NCBI RefSeq assembly: GCF_002288525.1
Contig: NZ_CP023068.1
Coordinates: forward strand, 992,001-1,056,000
Origin: Sinorhizobium sojae CCBAU 05684
Lineage (GTDB): Bacteria; Pseudomonadota; Alphaproteobacteria; Rhizobiales; Rhizobiaceae
DNA length: 64,000 nt
Direction of reading: 5' to 3'
In this document: piece after piece, positions 58,950 through 64,000 of the stretch
How the letters are laid out: each line of letters begins with the position of its first letter
Numbering within the stretch: the stretch's first letter is position 1
Position numbers and translations under genes: made by a program
Notes under the pieces: model-generated
The model's database searches: none
What the model saw: the letters and a program-made list of their open reading frames with translations, nothing else
Told to the model about the DNA's origin: nothing

Positions 58950-59750
58950 ATGACGTCGCAAGAGATGGCACTGGATAAGCGCTTCGCCCTCGCCAAGGCC
59001 ATCGTACAAGAGGCGGGCGCCATGGCGCTCGATTATTTCAACCGGCGCGAATCGCTGGTGATCGAGACCAAGCGGGACCTGCAGGATGTCGTTTCCATCG
59101 CGGACCGCAACGTGGAAATGCTCATCCGCGAGCGAGTGGAGACGATGTTTGCCGAGGACGGTTTCCTCGGCGAGGAGTTCGGCCATACCACCGGCACCTC
59201 CGGCTACACTTGGGTCGTCGATCCGATCGATGGTACGGCGCCCTTCGTCAACGGCATGCCGAACTGGTGCGTCTCGATCGCCGTCCTGCACGAGAACGTG
59301 CCTGTCATCGGAGTCATCGGTGCGCCGTGCCATGGCGAACTCTATGCCGCTGCTGTCGGCGAGGGCGCGAAGCTCAACGGCAAGATGCTCTCGCTCGACC
59401 CGTCTCGTACCATCCAGAATGCCGTCACGGGCATTGGCGCCAACAGCTATGTGGCACCGGAAATCGTCGCCGATATTGTGAGCCGGCTGCTCCAGGCCGG
59501 CGGCAATTTCGTGCGCAACGGGTCCGGCGCGCTGATGCTCGCCTATGTCGCCGCGGGTCGGCTCGTTGGTTACTACGAGCCTTACATGCATGCTTGGGAT
59601 TGCCTCGCCGGCTATTGCCTCGTGAAGGAGGCTGGCGGCTGGTACCATCCCTTCCCGACAGAAGACGAGAACCTGACCAGAGGTGCGCCCGTCATTGCGT
59701 CGGGTCCGGGCGCGCGCTCCGACCTAGAGAAACTGGCGGGCGTGGCCTAA
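58950..59750 (+). CDS. Inositol monophosphatase family phosphatase
   Basis: A 266-aa Mg2+-dependent, Li+-sensitive-type phosphatase: GEEFGH, WVVDPIDGTAPFVNGMP with the metal-binding Asp residues, and HAWDCLAGYCLVKEAGG near the C-terminus. AAGGAA precedes the ATG at 58950, though the frame opens at 58926. Last gene of the AfuABC-like operon; it probably removes phosphate from the imported compound, which may be a sugar or inositol phosphate. That role is inferred from position. Confidence 0.88.
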   Translation: MTSQEMALDKRFALAKAIVQEAGAMALDYFNRRESLVIETKRDLQDVVSIADRNVEMLIRERVETMFAEDGFLGEEFGHTTGTSGYTWVVDPIDGTAPFVNGMPNWCVSIAVLHENVPVIGVIGAPCHGELYAAAVGEGAKLNGKMLSLDPSRTIQNAVTGIGANSYVAPEIVADIVSRLLQAGGNFVRNGSGALMLAYVAAGRLVGYYEPYMHAWDCLAGYCLVKEAGGWYHPFPTEDENLTRGAPVIASGPGARSDLEKLAGVA

Positions 59751-60256
59751 ACCACAGCGAATACCACCGGCTTGCTGTTCGATCCGCCGCGCCTTTGGCC
59801 AGAATAGCAGTGCGGCCGCGAAGTCCGCACGCAGACGTTTCACGCGCAAGTTCTTCTATGGGAACCCGGACCCGGCTTTCGGGGGCTGGTAGGCATTCCT
59901 ACCTTCTGAGTTGCGCCCTAGTACCGAGACTCGCGCATTCCATAGCCTTTGCGGAATCGAGGCGTCCGAACGGCCATTGATCTGATCGGCGTGGTGGCTA
60001 GGGGAGGCGCTTGTGCGCTGGGTATAGCTGCGCGTACTACTTCAGCCGCACCAATGGGTTGCTCGCACTCGGTGGCCTCACGAGCTCGACTGCTGTGGGA
60101 ACGAGGCAGCATCGCCCCGTGTTCGTTTCCTCCCGTTTGGCGGATGAAACCAGATAGTTTTCGTGTTAAGCAACCTGGTGCGGCTTACGACCCAACAAGC
60201 AGCTGCTCCCGCAGGGGCACGTTGCGCTCCCTAGTCAAAACGGCGATACACGCAGC
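59751..60256. other. Intergenic region without a supported gene
   Basis: About 500 nt between the phosphatase and hpaR. The frame 59949-60260 (+) has poor start, atypical codon use and no family resemblance. The region likely contains the hpaR promoter and the end of the ABC operon, but no clear terminator or operator was recognised. Confidence 0.6.
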
Positions 60257-60763
60257 ATGAACAACAAGGCTAACAGCACTGGAATTAAGGGCGTCAAGCC
60301 GCACGAGGCCCCGGCTGGAAGGCGGCGTTCACTGGCGATCGGACTCCTGCGCGCTCGTGAAGCGGTGATGAGCCATTTCCGGCCGATCCTCGCGGCTCAT
60401 GATGTGACAGAGCAGCAGTGGCGGGTCATCCGCGCTCTGGCCGAGGCGGGCACGCTCGATGCGACGGAAGTGGCGGAGAGGGCATTCATCCTCGCGCCGA
60501 GCCTTACGAGAATGTGTCGCTCCCTCGAGGACCGTGGCTTCATCACCAGGCATAAGGACAAGGCTGACGGCCGACGAGTCCTGCTGCAGATCACCCCCGC
60601 CGGCCGGGCGATCATCGAGGAGGTGATGCCGGAGAGCCTCAAGGTATACGCGGATATTGATGCCCGATTCGGGGCGGAGCGGGTGGAGCAGCTTCTCGAC
60701 ATGCTGGAGGAGCTCTCAAGACTCGGGCTCCAGGACCGGACGAAAGACGAGGGCGGTCAGTAG
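60257..60763 (+). CDS. hpaR: MarR-family regulator of homoprotocatechuate degradation, HpaR-like
   Basis: A 168-aa MarR-family repressor of the HpaR type: SLAIGLLRAREAVMSHFRP near residue 25, VTEQQWRVIRALAEAGTLDA, LAPSLTRMCRSLEDRGFI, and HKDKADGRRVLLQITPAGRA (the wing). HpaR represses 4-hydroxyphenylacetate genes and is released by aromatic acids. The gene is convergent with hpaI, 7 nt overlap. Confidence 0.9.
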   Translation: MNNKANSTGIKGVKPHEAPAGRRRSLAIGLLRAREAVMSHFRPILAAHDVTEQQWRVIRALAEAGTLDATEVAERAFILAPSLTRMCRSLEDRGFITRHKDKADGRRVLLQITPAGRAIIEEVMPESLKVYADIDARFGAERVEQLLDMLEELSRLGLQDRTKDEGGQ

Positions 60764-61563
60764 ACGCCTGCGCCCCTCGCGCCCTCGGAAGGCTCCACCT
60801 TCTGGAAGTCACGGAGTAATTGACTGGTAGCGTTGGCGAGGAGGGTCACGTCATTGCCGATCGCAACGAAAGTTGCGCCGAGTTCCAGATAATGTTTTGC
60901 AAGCGAGAGGTCGCCGGTCAGGATGCCGGCCGCCTTGCCAAACTGCTGTATTCTGAGCAGCGCCTTCTCTACTTCTGCTTGAACTTCCGGCGCTCCGGGA
61001 TCGCCGAGGAAACCCATATCGGCTGCGAGGTCCGCCGGGCCGACGAACACACCATCCACACCCTCCGTCCCGGCGATGTCTTCGAGTGCTTGCAGCCCGG
61101 CGCAGCTCTCGATTTGAAGCAGCAGGCAGACCTCATCGTTCGCCGTCTGCAGATAGTCGGCCGTTCGACTGAAGGCCGAGGCGCGAGCGAGTGCTGCCCC
61201 GACTCCGCGCAGGCCGTGAGGCGGGTAGCGCACCGCCCTCACCATCGTTTCTGCCATTGCTTTGCTGTCGACCATCGGGATGAGAAGCGTCTGCGCGCCG
61301 ATGTCGAGCAGCTGCTTGACGATCCACGTTTCTCCGATGGGCGGGCGGATCACCGCATGGCTCGCGGTCCCCTTCATGGCCTGGAGTTGGGAAACCAAGA
61401 GGGGCACGTCGTTCGGCGCATGCTCGGCGTCAAGCAGCAGCCAGTCATAGCCGGCCCCGGCGCAGATCTCGACGGTGTAAGGGTTCGCGAGCGCCTGCCA
61501 GAGGCCGATCTGGGCACGGCCTTCTCTTAGCGCTTGCTTAAAACGATTTTTTGGCGCGGGCAT
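60757..61563 (-). CDS. hpaI: HpcH/HpaI family aldolase (4-hydroxy-2-oxoheptanedioate aldolase)
   Basis: A 268-aa class II aldolase: GLWQALANPYTVEICAGAGY, WLLLDAEHAPND with the catalytic His, IPMVDSKAMAETMVRAVRYP with the Arg and GVFVGPADLAADMG with the Asp/Gly metal site, and LLLQIESCAGLQAL. It cleaves 4-hydroxy-2-oxoheptanedioate to pyruvate and succinic semialdehyde, with a divalent metal. Position next to hpaH supports this. Followed in transcription by nothing on this strand. Confidence 0.92.
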   Translation of the reverse strand: MPAPKNRFKQALREGRAQIGLWQALANPYTVEICAGAGYDWLLLDAEHAPNDVPLLVSQLQAMKGTASHAVIRPPIGETWIVKQLLDIGAQTLLIPMVDSKAMAETMVRAVRYPPHGLRGVGAALARASAFSRTADYLQTANDEVCLLLQIESCAGLQALEDIAGTEGVDGVFVGPADLAADMGFLGDPGAPEVQAEVEKALLRIQQFGKAAGILTGDLSLAKHYLELGATFVAIGNDVTLLANATSQLLRDFQKVEPSEGARGAGVY

Positions 61564-61573
61564 TCGGGTCTCC

Positions 61574-62377
61574 TCAGGCGAAAAAGAGGCTCACCGAGCC
61601 GTAAGGCCCGAAATCGGCGACGATGGTGTCGCCATGCCGTGCCTCGATCGGTCGGATGAAGGAACCGGCAAGAACAATCTGTCCGGCCTCGATGCCGTCG
61701 CCGTATTGTGCGAGCCGGTTGGCGAGCCAGGCGACACCGCGGGCCGGCTGGTTGAGCACGCCGGCGCCGAGGCCGGTTTCCTCGACCTCGGCATTGCGGC
61801 TGACAACCGCACCCATCCAGCGCATGTCGATTGCATCGGGGCGAACGGCTCGGCCGCCCGTAACGAGGCCGGCATTGGCGGCGTTGTCGGAAATCGTATC
61901 AAAGACGTTGCGCGCCTTTTTGGTATCCGGATCGACACGAACGATGCGTGTATCGAGAATTTCCAACGCCGGGGTGACGTAGTCGGTGGCGTTCAGCACA
62001 TCGAAAACGGTAACCCCCTGACCTTTCAGCGGCGCCTTCATCACGAAGGCGATTTCCGCTTCGATGCGCGGCTGGATGAAGCGGTTGGCGGGGACGGTGG
62101 CGCCGTCCTCGAAGACCATGTCGTCGAAGAGTACGCCCGAGTCCGGAATGTTGATGTTCAACGCGTACTGCATCGCCTTGGAGGTCAGGCCGATTTTCCA
62201 GCCGATCACTTGGCGACCGGCAGCGATCTTCTTTTTCACCCAGGCGCCCTGGATGGCATAGGCGTCGTCCATGTCTATTTCGGGATATTTCAGCGAGAGG
62301 AGCCCGGTCTGGACGCGGACGCGCTCGGCTTCGTCGAGGCTTTCAGCCGCCGCTTCGATCTGGTCTCTGGTCATCAT
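61574..62377 (-). CDS. hpaH: 2-oxo-hept-4-ene-1,7-dioate hydratase
   Basis: A 267-aa hydratase of the HpaH/MhpD type: VIGWKIGLTSKAMQYALNI, FIQPRIEAEIAFVMKAPLKG with metal-ligand Glu residues, TPALEILDTRI, and NQPARGVAWLANRL. It hydrates 2-oxo-hept-4-ene-1,7-dioate to the HpaI substrate. It lies 10 nt from the hpaI start and overlaps the upstream FAH-family gene by 4 nt. Confidence 0.92.
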   Translation of the reverse strand: MMTRDQIEAAAESLDEAERVRVQTGLLSLKYPEIDMDDAYAIQGAWVKKKIAAGRQVIGWKIGLTSKAMQYALNINIPDSGVLFDDMVFEDGATVPANRFIQPRIEAEIAFVMKAPLKGQGVTVFDVLNATDYVTPALEILDTRIVRVDPDTKKARNVFDTISDNAANAGLVTGGRAVRPDAIDMRWMGAVVSRNAEVEETGLGAGVLNQPARGVAWLANRLAQYGDGIEAGQIVLAGSFIRPIEARHGDTIVADFGPYGSVSLFFA

Positions 62378-63249
62378 GCCGACACCTCGTCCGCGATTGT
62401 GTTCCGCAAAATGCCGATACCGTCCGCCTCGACCTCGACGATATCGCCGGGCTTCAGCCAGGTCGGCGGATCGAAGCGCGCGCCGGCACCCGTAGGCGTG
62501 CCGGTGACAATGACGTCGCCCGGCACGAGGGTCGTGAAGGTCGAGATATAATTGATGATCTTGCGGAACGAGAAGATCATCCGGCTCGTCCGGTCCCTCT
62601 GGCGGACTTCCCCGTTGACCCGGGTTTCGAGGTTTATGTCGGCGAGTTGGGCCTCATCCGTATAAGGAACGAGCCATGGACCGATCGAGCCGGTGCGGTC
62701 GAAATTCTTACCCTGGGTGACGTTGAACTTGGCGTGCCGCACCCAGTCGCGGATCGTGCCCTCGTTGCAGAGCGACAGCGCCGCGATGTGGCCGAGCGCA
62801 TCGGCTTCCGCGATGCGGCGGCCGCCCTTGCCGATGACAATGACGATCTCTCCCTCGTAGTCGAGTTGCGCACTCTCCGGCGGGCGGATGAGCGGCTCAT
62901 TATGACCGGTGAAGGAACGGGGAAAACGGATGAACAGCGACGGGTTCGCCGGTGCGGCCTGGCCGTCCTTGTATTCCTCGTTTCGGTCGGGGAAGTTCAC
63001 GCCGACGCAGATGATCTTTTCCGGCGAGGGGATCGGAATCTCGAAGCGTATGTCTTCGGCCGGGAAGTCAGACGACAGGGACGCACTCTCCGCGGCGAGC
63101 CGGAAAAGCGAGCCCTCTTCGATGACTTCGCGCAGCGTCGGCCAACGGGCGCCGTAGCGTGCCGAGAGGTCGACGACGCCTTCCTCCGTCAGAAGGCCGT
63201 AGCCCTTGCGGTTCTTCTGGGTAAAGCTGAGGAATTTCGGACGGGACAT
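62374..63249 (-). CDS. Fumarylacetoacetate hydrolase family protein (HpaG-like isomerase/decarboxylase)
   Basis: A 291-aa FAH-fold enzyme: ICVGVNFPDRNEEYKDGQ, AQLDYEGEIVIVIGKGGRRI with acidic metal ligands, GKNFDRTGSIGPWLV, and DVIVTGTPTGAGA. In the HPC meta pathway such enzymes decarboxylate or isomerise ring-cleavage products ahead of HpaH. Given gene order HpaG-type function is probable, but FAH paralogues also act elsewhere. Coupled to hpaH by ATGA overlap. Confidence 0.85.
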   Translation of the reverse strand: MSRPKFLSFTQKNRKGYGLLTEEGVVDLSARYGARWPTLREVIEEGSLFRLAAESASLSSDFPAEDIRFEIPIPSPEKIICVGVNFPDRNEEYKDGQAAPANPSLFIRFPRSFTGHNEPLIRPPESAQLDYEGEIVIVIGKGGRRIAEADALGHIAALSLCNEGTIRDWVRHAKFNVTQGKNFDRTGSIGPWLVPYTDEAQLADINLETRVNGEVRQRDRTSRMIFSFRKIINYISTFTTLVPGDVIVTGTPTGAGARFDPPTWLKPGDIVEVEADGIGILRNTIADEVSA

Positions 63250-63261
63250 GAGAACTTACCT

Positions 63262-64000
63262 TTAGGCGGCGCTCTTTGCGATTTCGGTGACGACTTCGAA
63301 GGCCATATCGGCATCTTGCTCGGTCATATCGAACTGCCCCGCCTGGAAGCGGATCGCCACGCGCCCGTCGACGCGGGTCTGGGTGAGATAGATCCGCCCG
63401 TCATCGTTGATGGCGTTGACGAGGGCGAGGTTGTGAGCGTCGAGGTCGCCACTGCCCATGTGCCGGAACGAGAAAAGGGAGAAGATCGGCCTGGTGACGA
63501 TCTCGAATCCATCCTGCCTGCCGAGCCGCTCGGCGAGTTTCTCCGCCCAGGCGACGTGGTTGCGGATCATGCCCTTGAGCCCCTCCAGCCCATGGAACCG
63601 CAAGAGGAACCAAAGTTTCAGCGCCCGGAAACGCCTGCCAAGCGGCACCGTCCATTCGGAATAGTTGATGATCCCGTCCTTGCCATGGGTTTTCAAATAT
63701 TCGGGTTTGATCGCCAGCGTGCGAACCAGGTCATCCGGGCTTCGGATGAAATGCGCCGAGCAATCGAACTGGGCGCCGAGCCATTTGTGCGGGTTGAAGA
63801 CGACGGAGTCGGCCTCCTCGACGCCGGCCCACAGAGGACGGAACTCCTCGCAGATCATCGCCGAACCGGCCCAGGCCGCATCCACATGCACGTAGAGACC
63901 GTGGGCATGGGCGATCCGAACCACGTCGGCGATATTGTCGCACGCGCCGGTGCTTGTGCCGCCAGTGCAGGCGATGACACCGGCGGGCACATAGCCGGCC
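63262..64000 (-). CDS. Aromatic-L-amino-acid decarboxylase-type PLP enzyme (3' part; 5' end outside window)
   Basis: The last 245 codons of a class II PLP decarboxylase, open to the window edge, with the upstream codons (Ala-Gly-Tyr) in frame. HVDAAWAGSAMICEEFRPLW contains the PLP-N1 Asp, and VVFNPHKWLGAQFDCSAH has the PLP-binding Lys. ARFRALKLWFLLR-like and YLTQTRVDGRVAIRFQ match tyrosine/DOPA/phenylalanine decarboxylases. Upstream of the FAH gene by 12 nt, so it may feed aromatic amines into 4-hydroxyphenylacetate breakdown. Specificity is unproven. Confidence 0.88.
   Translation of the reverse strand, partial: AGYVPAGVIACTGGTSTGACDNIADVVRIAHAHGLYVHVDAAWAGSAMICEEFRPLWAGVEEADSVVFNPHKWLGAQFDCSAHFIRSPDDLVRTLAIKPEYLKTHGKDGIINYSEWTVPLGRRFRALKLWFLLRFHGLEGLKGMIRNHVAWAEKLAERLGRQDGFEIVTRPIFSLFSFRHMGSGDLDAHNLALVNAINDDGRIYLTQTRVDGRVAIRFQAGQFDMTEQDADMAFEVVTEIAKSAA

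Noticed and set aside
60100..60123. GGAAC-N17-TT before hpaR
   Set aside because: Spacer too short and the gene is not a stress gene; likely chance.
59949..60260. Plus-strand frame of 103 aa before hpaR
   Set aside because: Unusual composition, no ribosome site and overlap with the hpaR start.

Overview
The window is GC-rich alphaproteobacterial DNA, most likely from a rhizobium of the Sinorhizobium/Ensifer type. The evidence is the small stress-protein families (DUF892, DUF1328, DUF3309, DUF3008, DUF982, DUF2934, CsbD, BON), an EcfG-type sigma factor, and a recurring GGAAC-N18/19-TT promoter that matches the RpoE2 general-stress consensus known from Sinorhizobium meliloti. No tRNA, rRNA, insertion sequence, CRISPR array or replication gene was seen. 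Whether the replicon is a chromosome or a megaplasmid cannot be told.

Layout. (1) 0.2-4.2 kb, minus strand: a three-part molybdenum hydroxylase (tri-haem cytochrome c, 2Fe-2S subunit, Tat-exported Mo subunit). (2) 4.7-7.0 kb: small stress proteins. (3) 7.0-12.8 kb, minus strand: an alternative aa3-type terminal oxidase operon (CtaG-like factor, tri-haem cytochrome c, cytochrome-c-fused subunit II, a 67-aa membrane protein, a fused subunit I-III, a small membrane protein). (4) 13.1-31.3 kb: a large sugar/inositol cluster with a pyruvyltransferase-like/FrhB-like pair, glycosidase-like protein, histidine phosphatase, inositol-3-phosphate synthase, a phosphoribosyltransferase-kinase fusion, a Gfo/Idh/MocA oxidoreductase, a medium-chain dehydrogenase, two epimerases, four glycosyltransferases (three CgeB-like in tandem), UDP-glucuronate decarboxylase and a methyltransferase. 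(5) 31.3-46.4 kb: a dense stress island with many small proteins, a Pcm/erythromycin-esterase fusion, topoisomerase IB, two short-chain dehydrogenases, CBS proteins, an EcfG sigma factor with a convergent 50-aa NepR-like gene, and GlgX. (6) 46.5-50.3 kb: TreZ, a UdgX-type uracil-DNA glycosylase, an alpha/beta hydrolase and a small protein. (7) 50.3-59.8 kb: a two-component system divergent from an AfuABC-like ABC transporter with two binding proteins, plus an inositol-monophosphatase-family enzyme. (8) 60.3-64 kb: a homoprotocatechuate (4-hydroxyphenylacetate) lower-pathway cluster (HpaR, HpaI, HpaH, FAH-family protein) and the 3' part of an aromatic amino acid decarboxylase.

How it fits together. 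I found 27 exact GGAAC-N18/19-TT motifs between 4.3 and 46.5 kb. They sit in the right orientation, mostly 20-110 nt upstream of starts, and three sites are symmetric divergent pairs. I found none correctly placed in the 48-64 kb section. The first 46 kb therefore looks like a contiguous general-stress regulon that joins an alternative respiratory chain, a molybdenum hydroxylase, DNA/protein repair, glycogen-to-trehalose conversion and an undescribed inositol-linked glycoconjugate pathway. That pathway, driven from the same promoters, is the best candidate for a new system. The last 14 kb is a separate metabolic region: uptake and dephosphorylation of a phosphorylated compound, and aromatic catabolism.
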